DNA from: Cristatella mucedo
Taxonomy: Eukaryota > Bryozoa > Phylactolaemata > Cristatellidae
Length of the DNA: 64,000 nt
Reading direction: 5' to 3'
Assembly (NCBI GenBank): GCA_009760855.2
Contig: WPIO01000120.1
Location: forward strand, 618,001 to 682,000
This document shows, piece by piece, positions 1 to 11,715 of this stretch. How positions within the stretch are numbered: the stretch's first letter is position 1; the number at the start of each line of letters is the position of its first letter. A program made the position numbers and the translations under genes. The notes beneath the pieces were generated by a model. It was not told the origin of the DNA. It worked only from the letters and a program-made list of their open reading frames with translations, and ran no database searches.

Positions 1-814
1 TTTACATCGGATCGCAAACCGGAAAAGACTGTCGTTTGGCCAGTAGACGAGCATTAGGGATAATGTATTGAGAATTTACTGCTGCCAAGGCAGCCGTAAC
101 TAAGGAGTCAATTATCACGGCACCGGATGAATCCTGGGACAGCTTATCCAGTTCCTGAAGCAGCCATAACGCACAAAGCGACGGCCGCGGGTTGTCCCAT
201 GTTCGGCGGCCGGTCAGCGTAATGACTTGGATGGAACTAGCGCGTCGTTTACTGGAAGCCAGTCTGAAAATTTTGATTCATTTCTATTCAAGAGAATTTA
301 GGTGATTTCAAGTTCTCATTTATGTCGTTAATAGTTTAATATTTCTATTGGCGAATGCCGACAAATATAGTAACAATCTTGTTTTTCGTCACCTACATGC
401 TTTGGCAGCTTAAGTTGGCTTCTATGAGTACTGTCACAGCAGTAGTGCTTGGTACCTCATCAATTGTACAACTTGGTCTATACTGGGCCGATCTGTGTGA
501 AATTTGGAATATAGGTGAGGCTCACCTATCTCCACGTCCCCTCCCCTGTGCATCTACGCATGATGGGTGTGTATGCATATAATGTGCCTGTCACAAAATG
601 TCCCTGGGCTGTGGTCGTGATGACAGTCAACAGTTAGAGATGTCAAATTTTGTTTATATTTTTTGTGTGGGGAGAGTGTAGTCGAGTGTCTTGCATCTTT
701 TGAGTGGTTTGCCATACTTCTACTATGACTAGTATTAAATCTGGGCGATTTTGTGGTAAAGCCGTTTATGACTGAGCTGCAGTGCAATACTTGAACTTTT
801 ACAGATCATCAGTT
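1..814. other. Unidentified non-coding stretch
   Basis: I see no gene, RNA or known repeat here. Open frames are short (at most about 80 codons), overlap on both strands and resemble no family I know. The first 250 bases are somewhat richer in GC than the rest. Confidence 0.4.
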
Positions 815-1311
815 CTATTCCCCACATAATTTGCTCCATATACCTGAAGCAACACCGGCTGGAAACAATATGTGCAGCAGTGGCAGCAGAAAAACTGCCA
901 GTAAATGTAGCCTGCTTTGGCCAGGCTGGCAAAATGGCAGGCATTACTAAATGCAATGACTGCATTTCAGAAAAGCACACAGATAAACTGTATACAATGT
1001 AATAACGCCAAGTGATATTGTATGCATTGCCACACTAAACATTTTCAGCTTGACCAAATGCAATTCAGAGGCCGTGCAACGATTTCGCCATGCAACTGAA
1101 ACAGCTTGAATAGCATTAAACTCATGCTGAAGGAAGCACTAATAAAAGTTTAATTGAAAACGATAGAAAGTAAAGAAAACAAGAGCGTGTCATCGTAGGC
1201 CAACTAGACCAAGTTGTACTTGGTTCGCTGTTTTTATTGTTTGCAAATGTGGCCTCAGTACCAGTAATGTTATAGCACACATGCCCGACCGGATGTTTGT
1301 AGTCGACTGAA
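815..1311 (+). repeat. 497-bp dispersed repeat, copy 1 (inverted partner at 12504-13000)
   Basis: This block matches the reverse complement of 12504-13000 almost end to end. Both copies measure 497 bp and differ mainly by scattered substitutions and a few single-base indels. It starts at the CTATTCCCCACA motif and ends at AGTCGACTGAA. Read on the + strand with one frame change it shows a C-x2-C group (KCNDC) followed by a C-x2-C-x3-H group (YCMHCHTKH), which faintly recalls a zinc-binding B-box. Stops interrupt both copies, so I treat it as a repeat or an old pseudogene fragment of unknown origin. Confidence 0.75.
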
Positions 1312-1708
1312 CTGCCGCGAATTGCTAGTAACGAAGGTAGGCATCCCGACATACTAGAAAAATAACATTGCTCACAAATCTAAAGATACGTGCACATTTA
1401 CTGATAAAAAAAATGTGTGCATGCATTTAAGCACACCTAAAAGCAGTCACATGACACCATAAACGACCACAACATTTCATACTGATGTGCATTGAAACAG
1501 CTACCATATGCTCCAGTAAGCAATCACTTAGAAACAGGCTAACAGACACAACCAGTGGACAAGAAAAGCACATATATAACGGCACTTCTATATCATGCCA
1601 CATTCGCAGATGATTTTAGATGGGCACGAGAGCTAGCTCACACTGCACACTGGATGAGAAAACCGCATGTGAACAGATGAGAATTTATTTTTACTATAGT
1701 AATGTAAA
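1312..1708. other. Unidentified AT-rich spacer
   Basis: No open frame or repeat that I can support. It separates the 497-bp repeat from an L2 3' end and runs into the (AAT)n tail of that element. Confidence 0.35.
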
Positions 1709-2135
1709 TAATAATAATAATAATAGTAATAATAATGTTTGATATAGCGACCTCTGAGAACTCGATCTCATTCGAGGCACTTTACACTGGCTGCAAAGGA
1801 AGCACGATCAAATGGATGGTTAGTGTTAGCATGCTCACTGTGGTGGCAAGCATAACATGGTTAAGGGTGCCGTGCACAGGGTCGGCATGAAAACTCGGTG
1901 AGTGGCAGCATGCACACTGTCAACGAGACCATAAGCACGCGAAAGACGAAGCAAATGCTGCGATAAATAGATGCGTTTTAATTATCTTTTTAAATGCGTT
2001 TTAACTCAGGGGATGTCGTGTCGTGACTATTCGGTAGAGAGTTCTAGCCTTTGGGAGCCTACGAACTAGAGGCACGGTTTTTAATGGATTTGAGGTTCGT
2101 ACGAGCTATGTTCTTGAAACTACTTGGCGAATACC
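1709..2135 (-). mobile_element. L2-type LINE, 5'-truncated 3' end
   Basis: On the minus strand this is the last part of an L2 LINE. It holds the end of the reverse-transcriptase reading frame (the GGGAGCCTACGAACTAGAGG region on the + strand matches the same place in the long copy at 3214-6838), then the 3' untranslated region. That region contains the pair of short complementary blocks around the CTCTGAGAACTCGATCTC motif and a tail of AAT repeats at 1709-1733. Only about 430 bp remain. The rest was lost, as is usual for 5'-truncated insertions, and the coding part is broken. Confidence 0.8.
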
Positions 2136-3109
2136 AGTCAGATAAGAACTTCACTCCGACTGTGCTGCTCATTTCATACTGGGAACAGTGTGACAGCAAG
2201 ATAGATATAATTTGTGTCCTAAATTTTTTGCATCGCTAGACTTTACCTTATTTTAAGACGTGCCGGAAGTGCTCTGAGGGAGAATCCTCTTGTTCTGGAG
2301 TAGTGGGCCAGAGAGGAGCATTAGCTCAGTGAGATAGCAAAGGCTTGAAGGGTGAGCCAGGACGCTCGGGTATGTGTAGCCGTGTGTTGCTTCGGTCATT
2401 AGAATCGGTTAGGTACCGGCAGTAGGGGCTAATTGATGTTGGCTGGCCCTTCCACCTCGGCCATAAGAATTCGGTGTCAAAATGTGCTTGTATGGCCCAC
2501 GTGGCTGGTATTTTGTGTTTGATGTGTGTGGATGCTGGCATGGGGTCCTGGCAGGATTTGCCGCTGTGAACTAACAGTTGTCCGGAGCAGTGCTGACGAA
2601 GTATTCCTTCGTAAGCGAAACGGCCCCCATATTCTTGCCATTTTGCAAAGGTGGAGGGTTTCTTGCATTTATGCTTGAATAGCACCCCTAGTTCCCCAGT
2701 CAGGGTCTAGGTTCCGGTTGCTCGGGCATATCTGTCTGTTTGGGTCGTTCCCCACTATAGACGAAGTTATCTTAAGTGCTAGGTCAAATTTCACCCGTAA
2801 GAGCGCTTGAGCTGTCGAGAGCCTGCAAGGAATGTGTAGATAAAACGGAGCTAGATGTTCAGCGACTTGCGAGTGCACTTGCGAATAAAGCTCAGTAAAA
2901 TGTCCTATTTATGCATCTCATTTTCCAATTCACGCTACAAACTCACGACCTTCTTTATTAACAGTAATTAAATTTTCGCCGAAAACGCACTTCCGCATGG
3001 CCATCTTGTATCGCCCGTGGACGCACAGAATCCCATTCGGCAGTACGGCACGCCGCTTTGTAAGCGGCAGGTTTTGCCTTCTTCTCTAAGCCTTCCGCAT
3101 TACAAAAGT
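2136..3109. other. Unidentified stretch
   Basis: Mostly unrecognised. A minus-strand open frame of 119 codons at 2326-2685 overlaps others and shows no recognisable domain. A tRNA A-box-like string near 2320 lacks a matching B box. No gene is supported. Confidence 0.35.
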
Positions 3110-3213
3110 AAAAACAAAAATACAAGCTGATTTAACAGCCTCTTTTTGTATAGCGACAGAAGAGCCTCAATGGCCATCAGCACTGCTTGCAGTGGCGATA
3201 CAGGATCGCCCAC
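3110..3213 (-). mobile_element. tRNA-derived SINE, 3' body fragment
   Basis: On the minus strand this reads through a GAGGCTCTTCTGTCGCTATA block and an AAAGAGGCTGTTAAAT block. These also occur in order in the SINE at 27525-27696 and, less well kept, at 48010-48150. It abuts the (AAT)n tail of the long L2 element immediately to the right, so its tRNA-like head is missing. A SINE head in the same orientation lies at the other end of that L2 (6842-6932). Confidence 0.6.
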
Positions 3214-6200
3214 CGTAATAATAATAATAATTCACTTGATAAAGCGCCCTCAGAGAACTTAATCTCTCTCTAGGCGCTTTACATTTGCTGCAAAGTGAAA
3301 TTCAATTGAATGGTAAGTAAAATCATGCTTGAAAAACAAACAAAACGAATAATATGGTTAGGGGTGACATGCACAGGGTCAGCATGCGAATGTGGTTAGT
3401 GGCAGCATGCACAGTGTCAGCACGCATAACCACATCAAGGAAGAATCACAGGGACCCGCTAAATGCTGTTCTAAATAGGTGTGCTTTTAGGTTCCTTTTA
3501 AATGCGATTAGTTCGGGTGATGTTCTGACGCAGGTCGGGAGGGAGTTCCAGGCTGTGGGAGCATACGAACTAAATGTACGGTCTCCAAAGGATTTAAGGT
3601 TTGTACGAGGTATTTCTAGACTGTTGGATTCCGAAAAGCGGGTGGTACGATGCTTGGCCTGATAGGGTCTCTCTGAAAGATAGGCTGGAGCCATAGAATG
3701 AAGGGACCTAAAAGTGAGCGACAAAACCTTAAAGTCAATCCGTTGCTTGACTGGTAGCCCGTGCAGGTCGGCGAGAAGTGGAGTAATGTGGCAACTGCGA
3801 CGCTCACGACAGACAAGTCTAGCTGCCGAGTTTTGAATCAGCTGCAATCGCCTGATCGCACATGCTGGTAGGCCAGTAAGCAGTGAGCTGCAGAAGTCGA
3901 GATGGGATGTTACGAATGCATGGACCAACTTAGATGTGGTATCTTTATCTAAAAAAGCCCACATTTTAGCAATGTTATGAAGCTGAAAATAGGCAGATTT
4001 GACTGTGGAGCTGATATGGTCGTCTAACGAGAGGCCGCTTTGGAATATAACACATAGATTTTGAGCGGATTCAACTGGAGATATGCTGGCAGAGCAAATT
4101 TTGAGAGTCAGCCTTTACAATCTCTGAATCACACTGGGTTTGCCCATACAAAGTAAGTTAGTTTTATCATCGTTTTGTTTTAGAAAATTTGCTGCAATCC
4201 ATGTGCGGATGTCATCAATGCATGCAGCAAGTGAGTCGAGAGAATTTGAGGTGCTCGAAGGCTGGGAGGGATCAAAGCAAAGGTACAACTGAGTGTCATC
4301 CTAACAGAAGTGAAAGCCTAGATTGTGCTTGGCCATCACATCAGCAAGAGGCAGAGTATAAACCGTGAAAAGAACCGGACCTAGTACTGAGCCCTGGGGT
4401 ACTCCATATTTCAGAGGTACTTCAGATGATCTTTGTCCATTCACGTCAATACTCTGGAGTCTCCCACTGACATAGGACCTGAACCACTTCAGAGCAGTCC
4501 CAGTGATGCCCAGGCGAGATGAGAGGCGCTCTAGAAGAAGTTTGTGATTGATGGTGTCAAAAGCTGCCGAAAGATCCAGAAAAACAAGCAGAGACACTCT
4601 ACCCATATCTGCATTCCTAAGTAGGTCGTTGTATACCCTAAGCAATGCTGACTCTGTGGAGTGATTAGCTCTAAAGCCAGACTGGAACTTACTAGCAAGG
4701 TGTGAGGTTTCGATATACGAGTTCAGCTGGTCCGCCACGACCCGTTCCAGTGTCTTTGATAGGAATGGTAAAAGTGAAACTGGGCGGTAGTTGCTTAATT
4801 TCTCTTGGTCTAGTGTAGCTTTCTTGAGAAGTGGCATGACTACAGCTTTTTTGAAAGGTGCTGGGACATGACCTGAGGCTAATGACATATTCATTATGTT
4901 AGTCATGCATGGCAGCAGCAGATCAATGCAACATAGGAGCAGGACAGTGGGGATAGGGTCCAGAGGACTCGTTGTCTTCTTTGATTTAGATACGAACTGT
5001 AGGACTACATCACTAGTGACCTGCTTTAATGCAGACATTGAGGTGCAGCCAGGAACCGAGGAACAGCATTCTTGTGGGGAGGTTGTCATCGCAGGGATGG
5101 ATTCCCTGATCTTGTCTATCTTCTGCTCAAAGAATTGAGAGAAGCGATCGGCTAGATCATCACTGGGATCATCAGGTAAGGAGCTAAACTGGGAACGTTT
5201 GAGGAGATGGTTTATTGTCGACATCAGCATTTTTGGATTGTGCATCTGTGATTCAACAATGCTTTTATGGAAGCTAGACTTGGCCTTTGCTAGGATCGAT
5301 TGGTACGACCTACAGTAGTCTTCATTTACTTGTCGATGGACAGTTAGTCCGGATCTTTCGTATGCTTTTTCAAGATTTCATTTAGTAGACTTGACTAGTT
5401 TAATGTCTGTGGTAAACCATAGGCCGTCTGGGCGGGGGCGCAAAGCGCGCTTCGTCAAAGGTGCAAACTCGTCGAGCGTGTCAGCTAGTGTCGTGTTGTA
5501 GCTATCTACTACTGATGAAAGATCGGAGGGAGGATTGAGCAGCAGAGGTGAAGCAGATATTCTCGCACGGACAGCATCGATGTCAAGGGTCTTGAGGTTT
5601 CGCGATTCACAGGTTATTTTAGAGGAGGATGTGGGCACACACTGTAGATTGAATGAGATCTGCATGTGGTCAGATAAGCAGGATCTGGTAATAATTGGTG
5701 ATGACAGAGCTCAGTTGTATGCGAAAATCTGGTCGAGTGTGTGACCCTTGATGTGGGTAGGGCCATGCACATGAGCCACAAGAGACAATGAGTCAGTCAA
5801 TGCACGAAATTCGGTGCTGAAAGCGTCAGATACGTTATCAAAGTGAACGTTGAAATCACCCATAACGAGGATGGATCGATTTCTTGCACACAGAATCGAA
5901 ATGAGATCGGAGAAATCTGAGATAAAGGACGATTTGGTACCTGGTGGGCGATAGACTACTGCCACTATCGGTAGCTTCTTTTCGGGTGAGACCAAAATTG
6001 ATTCAAAAGACTGCTTCGAAGGTGCCGCAAATGGCTTTAAGTTGAATTTCGAGTGCACGACAATAGCAAATCCACCTCCAGTTTTGATTGATCTAGGGGT
6101 GTGAAAGAACGAGAAACCAGATGGAGTTGCGTCTTTATTTGTCGGGCAGTTTATCGATTTCAGCCAAGTTTCAGTTAGGGCGAGCTGGTGGATACCATTT

Positions 6201-6838
6201 TCAGAAATAAGGTCGCTTATTACTAGAGGTGTATTACACATTGAGCCAGGATTCCAAAGGCAAGCGTTAAGTCTGGCCGATGGGGTTACAACAGGCTTGA
6301 TGACCACTAAGTTTGAGGAATTTATAGTGATGCATGTGGTGGAGCGTGCTGAGCGTTTCGAGACAATGCTAGGATTACCGAACGAGCGGGTACTCAGCTC
6401 GCAGTTCCTGCCCAACTAGCGGCGTCTGAGCTGGTGGTTCCTGCCACAGCGGCAGCTACGGGGTGCTTTTCTTTTGTTAATGCATAATTCATGAATCTTA
6501 GCAACCACATTAACATCTAGGAATGCATTTAATCTGCGATGACGAAGAGATAGCAGCTGCTGACGATCATAACTACCAAGCAGGTTACTAGCCGCCGGCA
6601 AAGCAAAGGCAGCCGCCGGCGTGGGAGACCTAGCAGCACGAAGCGATAAGCGTTTAGATGCCCATAATTTCATAATATCATAGGCATGTAATTTCTTACT
6701 CGCAACGGTCAAATAGCAATCAGAATAACTTTAAACAGGTCTTAGCTGTATCGTTTCCGTATACGATGTTCGCAAGAACTTCGGTTTTCTGAAGAATTCT
6801 GCAACGAACAAGAACGCATGTTAGAGCGCTTTATGTCA
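3214..6838 (-). mobile_element. Long L2-clade LINE, near full length, decayed
   Basis: This is the most complete non-LTR retrotransposon in the window, about 3.6 kb on the minus strand. From its 5' side it holds a short N-terminal region, an apurinic-type endonuclease, a reverse transcriptase and a C-terminal domain. A 3' untranslated region follows, ending in a short hairpin-like block (AGCGCCTAGAGAG / CTCTGAGGGCGCT) and an (ATT)n tail at 3217-3233. L2 placement rests on RT motifs such as LSNYRPVSLLPFLSK, HSTESALL and LDLSAAFDTINH and on the 3' end. The 5' limit is where similarity to the copy at 37880-41320 stops, so the true 5' end may be missing. Confidence 0.88.
3446..6712 (-). pseudogene. 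L2 endonuclease-reverse transcriptase polyprotein (inactivated)
   Basis: The frame begins near 6712 and runs leftward. After about 98 residues a TAG at 6416-6418 interrupts it, and the frame then continues into the endonuclease. Seen there are LNACLWN, ALTETWL, GGGFAIVVHS, VYRPPG, VMGDFNVHFDN and GHTLDQIF. The region at 5378-5665 follows, then the reverse transcriptase at 4301-5245 with SNYRPVSLLPFLSK, FQSGFRANHSTESALL, LDLSAAFDTINH and KYGVPQGSVLGPVLF. The catalytic YADD box has become C-stop-DD near 4300. The C-terminal domain is at 3446-3964 (HLDFCSSLLTGLP, LPVKQRIDFKVL, TAWNSLP). The copy at 37880 has a serine codon (TCG) where this one has the 6416 TAG, so that stop is a later change here. 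Stops and frame breaks between blocks make it non-functional. Confidence 0.88.
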
Positions 6839-6841
6839 GGA

Positions 6842-6932
6842 GGCGAGAAGACACACCATAGGATTCAAACCCTCGACCTCGGGGACGATGCCGTGAAAAG
6901 CTACCGCCTTACCTAGTGAGCCATTAAGGCGT
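6842..6932 (-). mobile_element. tRNA-like head of a SINE
   Basis: On the minus strand an A-box-like TGGCTCACTAGG lies about 40 bases upstream of a B-box-like GGTTTGAATCC (positions 6923-6912 and 6871-6861). This is RNA polymerase III promoter spacing. The intervening sequence is similar to the SINE at 27525-27696 (CACTAGGTA..., TTCACGGC/TCTCACGACC, GAGGTCGAGGG/GAGGTTGTGGG). The element stops at the L2 5' boundary. It may be the other half of the SINE fragment at 3110-3213, or a separate truncated copy. Confidence 0.55.
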
Positions 6933-8309
6933 ACTGCAATATGCAGCAGAGCTAATAGGACAAGACCAGTCACTTTAACACTTTCATTTGAAAATAAAAT
7001 GCCATTGGCTGCATACTGACAGCAGCAGTCAGAGTCACGTGGCAGCTCCTGAAGCATGGCTGAAATCTTAAATAAGTAGTCGGGCCTTTCTAGGGGAGGA
7101 GTTAATTGCTTTGTCACAACCTTCCTCGATGACGTTTGATAGAAAGAGAAGCGAAAATATTGTTTGCTAGTTGGAGAACGCAGGGTTCGAGGCTGGTAAT
7201 TGCTGCTCTAAAAGTGGAGTGAACTGGCACTCGAGCTAAGAATGAGCTTACGGCACGCGTTACGGGAGAATATACGCAGTCAATGAGTTTAACAAGGAAG
7301 AGCACAAGAAGTGGATCGGCCAGTGACGAGCTACGTTTGACTGGTCTTAACCATATTTTTGTGATCTCAAAAGGTTTATTTCTCACTCAATGTGTATATT
7401 TTGAAATACTAACACGTGGCATTCGCAGACTTGTAGTGAAGTTAAACTCCTCTAAATGGAAAAATAGATGAGGACGCGATATCTCAATGTATTGAAGGTC
7501 TTCATGTGTGCCGTTTCCCTTTTTCGTCGGCATACACGCATAAATTGGTGTTGCGCCTGCAAGTCGCTCCTGTGATTCAAAATTCCAAGGCTTACCTTCC
7601 TTTGTATTTGTCTCGCATCAGCCAGGACTAGCCAGAAACGACAAGCTCGAAGAAAAAGTTTACAGACCACTTTTCTGTTTCCTTTAGGAATGATGATATA
7701 ATCCATGGCAGGCAAGTCAGCTGCTTATAACGGCCTGGTTCATGATGCAATACCATTTCAATTCTCAGAGGATGACTCAGATGAGAGCAGACTTCTTTGG
7801 ACGAATGTTAACCGCTGGTACGTCTGCAATTCTAGCTCGTTTTTAACGTCTGCTAGCACAACTAAGACGTTTCTTCAGTCCAGTGAGAGTTTTCTGGGAA
7901 ATTCAAATATCGCCATTCATTTTGATATCTTATATCTCAGGATGCTCTGGTATTCTTGTTAGTGTCTTGATTTACCTGCACGTGTTTAGCCTGTTGACGA
8001 CACCTGTAAGGTCTTGCCCCTGGAGCTTATTTGAGATTGATCACGTGGTTTCTTTACGACAGCCGTATCCTTCCTCTGACTTTGTTTTGCAGCTGGATTC
8101 GATTACCATTGCACGGAGCGCATGTACAGTGGTGTAACTGGACGGGAGATCAAAGCAGGCACCTTGTTGAGCACTGTGCTCGAATCGTAGCTCTGTTCGG
8201 CTGAAGTAAAGCTTGAACCTCATATGTAACAGTGCCCTTGTGACGGGTTAGCTTCTAGATTTGGCTCATTTTCTTGAACGATGGGTCAAATTTTAAAAGA
8301 GGCTAACGT
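6933..8309. other. Unidentified stretch
   Basis: No supported gene. Frames of 60-93 codons occur on both strands (for example 7114-7386 minus and 7705-7962 plus) without recognisable motifs or convincing splice borders. Isolated B-box-like strings near 7190 have no partner A box. Confidence 0.35.
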
Positions 8310-8570
8310 GTACTCACCGTTTCAATGACAATAATAACAATTATTTTAAGACATTCATATAGCACCATCAGCATACTAAAAACGGTTCGCATGGAACCAG
8401 CTAATGATGCAATGAAATTCGCTTCTTTTTCAATTGCATGTCTTGAGATGTCGCGACGTCAGTTGAAAGTTAGTTCCAAGCTTTGGGAACGTACAGAATC
8501 ACAGAATCAAGAAACAGTTCTCAAAGGTGTTCCGCTACATGAATTGATTGAGAGGTTCCGGTGATACGAA
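8310..8570 (-). mobile_element. Strongly decayed L2 3' end
   Basis: The + strand string TTCCAAGCTTTGGGAACGTA matches the conserved TTCCAGGCTTTGGGAGCATA of the other minus-strand L2 copies. It lies at the right distance from an AATAATAAC-type tail at 8326-8344. The intervening sequence is diverged. Confidence 0.45.
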
Positions 8571-8621
8571 GAGAAGCACGACTGCCAAGTAGTTGGAATA
8601 AAAATAATAATAAAACACTAG

Positions 8622-10098
8622 TAATAATACCTTTGTTTTAGCGCCCCCAGAAAACCCAATCTCTTTCTAAGCACTTCACCCATCACATGATTAGAAGTTT
8701 TACACACAGGGTCAGCATGCAATTATGGTCAGTGGCGGCATGCACAGTGTCAGACCGCATAAACACACAAAAGACGAATCACAAGGACAGACTCAGTGCT
8801 GTGATAAATAGGTGTATTTCCTACTTCCGTTTAACTGCGATCAAATGAGAGGATATCGTAATGTCAGTTGGAATTTGGTTTCAGGCTTTGGGAGCATACA
8901 AACTAAAGGCTCGGTCTCCATAGGGTTTGAGATTTGCGAGAGGTATAGGTAAAAGATTAGTTTCCGAAAGGCGGGTGGCACAATCTTTAGCCTAGTGATA
9001 GAGTAGATCTATTAGGTTGGCTGAAGCCAACGAATGAAGGGACCTAAAAGTGAGTAAACAGAACCTTGAAGTCAACGCTTTGCTCGATTGGGAGTCAGTG
9101 CAGGTCAGCAAAAAGTGGTGCCATGTCGCAACTGTGACGCTCACAATAGACAAGCCTAGAAGCAGAGCTTTGCATCGAGGTTTTTTACTTGATTGCAATG
9201 GCCAGTAGACCAGCAAGTAGTGCGTTACAGAAGTCGAGACGGGATGTCGCAAATGCATGGACCAATTTAGATGTGGTATCCATATCTAAACAAGCTCAAA
9301 TGTATCGATATTATGTAAATGAAAGAACTCCGACTTAATTGTGGAGCTGATATTGTCATCTAATGAAGGTCACTTCGGAATAGGACAACTTGATTTCGTG
9401 CAGATTCAACAGGAGATATACTGACAGATCATCTGCATAGATGTTAACGCCTAGGGTATGCCTGGCAATCACTTCGGCAAGAGGGAGAGCCTTAACCGTG
9501 AAAAGAAGCCGACAAAGCACAGAGCCCCGAGGTACCTCATTCTTCACTGGTTCCTCGAATGACGTTTGTGCGTTTCACATCAATACTCTGAAGGCTCCCA
9601 CTGAGACAGGACCTGAACCATTGTGGTGCAGTACCAGTGATACTAATGCGAGACGAAAGGCTCTAGAACTGGATTTTGTGATTGATAGTTTGAAAAGCTG
9701 CCGAAAGATTGAGCAAGATAAAATACTATACCTAAGTTAGAATTCCTATGAAGATCATTGTACACCTGAAGCAATACTGACTCTGAGGACTGATTAGCTC
9801 TTAAACCAGACTGGAACTTACAAGTAAAGCTTGAAATTTAGATACATGAGTTTAGCTGGTCAACGACGACTGGTTTCAGTGTCTTTGATAGGAATGGTAG
9901 AAGGGAGATTAAGCGGAAGTTGCTCAAGTTCTCTTGGTCTAGTGTTGCTTTCTTGAGCAGTGGCCTGGCTATAGCCTTTTTAAAAGAATCTGGGACATAA
10001 AGTGAGGCTAATGACATATTTACGATGTTAGTTATGCATGGCACCAGGAGATCTATGCATCATCGAAGCAAGACAGCAGAAAAACAGTCTAGAGGACT
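8622..10098 (-). mobile_element. L2 LINE, internally deleted and decayed
   Basis: On the minus strand this starts with the L2 3' end (AAAGGTATTATTACTAG tail; CCCAGAAAACCCAATCTC block) and continues into RT coding sequence. Recognisable pieces are 8992-9258 (C-terminal domain), 9356-9547 (KNEVPRGSVLCRLLFTV, IYADDLSVYLLL, so the YADD box survives here) and 9838-10044 (MPCITNIVNMSLAS, ATLDQENLSN, LLPFLSKTL). About 250 bp corresponding to the region around 4080-4290 of the long copy are missing near 9430. The L2 similarity ends at the 5' edge of a GC-rich repeat at 10101, suggesting that repeat inserted into or joined the L2. Confidence 0.82.
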
Positions 10099-10100
10099 AA

Positions 10101-10689
10101 CATGCGCCAAAAACAACCGGGGAACTAAACGAGTCCACAGGGAGGGTCCTAAATGAAGTACACTATAGGGGCGCGAGACGACACAGCATGTGCGAACAAA
10201 CGTGTTAGATGGTCAGTCGGCTTCCTCAGTCCAGTCGTTGTACCGACTCAGAATCCAACAATACGAGCTTACGCCGTCCAAAACCCGGCTGGCTGAGTAA
10301 CTGCTTTGCTAGTCCGAGTCGACAACAACCACAGTCAAGAGCTTCCACCGAAACACGCCAACACACGGGGGGATGGTCACGAACGGGCTACGCGGAATAT
10401 ACAAGTCTCAACAATGAGCGTGCTATCCAGCTCAGCTCGGGCCTTGGGTACTCGTTCCATTGCGTGCATGGCAGCATCGCCGGAGCATGCCTGCACAAAT
10501 CCAGGTGCAAACACGGCAAGACCGGGAGCCTCCAACACCACGACATACCTGGCCAACTTCTCCTACCCAAGAGCTCCTATGACCTCTTGTCACCACACAT
10601 CCGGCCATGCCGTAGGTCCAACCCCAGCCTAGCTGGTGATCCTCATTAGAGCAGTCTGGTCCCATTCAACCGAACCTAGCCTGGGTACA
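10101..10689 (+). repeat. 0.58-kb GC-rich repeat family, copy 1
   Basis: Bounded by CATGCGCCAA on the left and AACCTAGCCTGGGTAC on the right. It matches 20836-21440 in the same orientation and 11716-12288 inverted. Shared blocks include GGGGAACTAAAC, CGAACAAACGTGTTAG, CAACAATACGAGCTTACGCC and GCGTGCTATCCAGCTC. The ends are not inverted repeats of each other, and there is no poly(A), (ATT)n tail or tRNA-like promoter that I can see. Its GC content is clearly above its surroundings. The family is unidentified. Confidence 0.75.
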
Positions 10690-10779
10690 ATTCTACCAAT
10701 GATGACAGGTTGGATAGGTAAGCTCTATAGGAAAGCTTGAACAAGAGAATCAAGGTACATGCAATGGGAAGTAAAAACC

Positions 10780-10865
10780 ATTACGCCTATGAGATACCTG
10801 ATGAGGAAGCAGTGTAGGTCAGTGCTAGGTGGTGCAATACGGCAACTGTGACATTTACAGCAAGC
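10780..10865 (-). mobile_element. L2 fragment
   Basis: A short piece (GCAATACGGCAACTGTGACA and neighbours) resembles the RT C-terminal region of other L2 copies (GTAATGTGGCAACTGCGACG in the long copy near 3781). It is too short to say more. Confidence 0.4.
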
Positions 10866-11715
10866 ATTTCTTGCCACAGCTCATTGTCCTCATCAATCCT
10901 ACTGCTAATTCCCTAAATCTTGAATTCAATCTTCCAATCTAAAAAATTTATTAGCCCAATATACCATATACTCTCGATTTTCTTTAGGTGATATCATTAA
11001 AATATGTATACTAAAAACTTTTCAGTAAGCTCTAGGCGATCTAAATCTCTGGGTAAGCAATTTACTAACGCTGCAAAGGAAGTGCGTCCATTGGATAACG
11101 ATAGCCTTAGCAGTCTTAGCATACATTACCACTCGTTTCTTCACAAGCCTTAGCAGTATGCCAAATATGCGTAGGACTACAGTGGTAATTGTCTGGCTCT
11201 CCAGCTGTGAGTACGGATTTATTTTTAGCCAGGTTAAAGTTTGAATGCAGACCAAAATGCCTTCGGTGGGCATCTTTGCCTTTACAGGCATAATGTACAT
11301 AATGCAGTTTTAATTAGACCCTTATGCCTGTCAATCTGGTGCAGCTACATTATGTTTCCCCAAGATTCGGGAAAAAACATGTATGAGACGATGTAAAAGT
11401 TCAGGGCTCTGTGGGTCACATGCTTAAGGTTAGTTCCGGCGCATGGGGGTGGGGAGGAGGCTGGTTGTCACTAGTTAGACACGATGTCTCTAAGGGTCAA
11501 GCTGGCAGTACTTTTGAGAAATAGCATTCGTCTATGAAACCGTAGGAGTGAAGCGTTATGTAAGCGGTACGAAAGATCGTGTCTGTGAGCCTCGCTTTTG
11601 GTGCCAAGATTCACGGTGAGATGCTCCTTAGAGAGGCTTAACATTTATTTCAGACAGGGCAGCACATTTTTACTAGAACTCGCTGTTGCAACCTGCCGGC
11701 GCAGCAGATTAGAAG
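10866..11715. other. Unidentified spacer between inverted GC-rich repeats
   Basis: No gene supported. The 92-codon minus-strand frame at 11022-11300 shows no domain that I recognise. A G-rich stretch is near 11445-11460. Confidence 0.35.

Noticed and set aside
2310-2380. tRNA-like string TTAGCTCAGTGAGATAGC
   Set aside because: Looks like an A box, but no B box or acceptor-stem pairing occurs at a suitable distance.
10209-10649. 146-codon frame in the first GC-rich repeat copy
   Set aside because: Not open in the corresponding frame of the other two copies; high GC makes long frames likely by chance.
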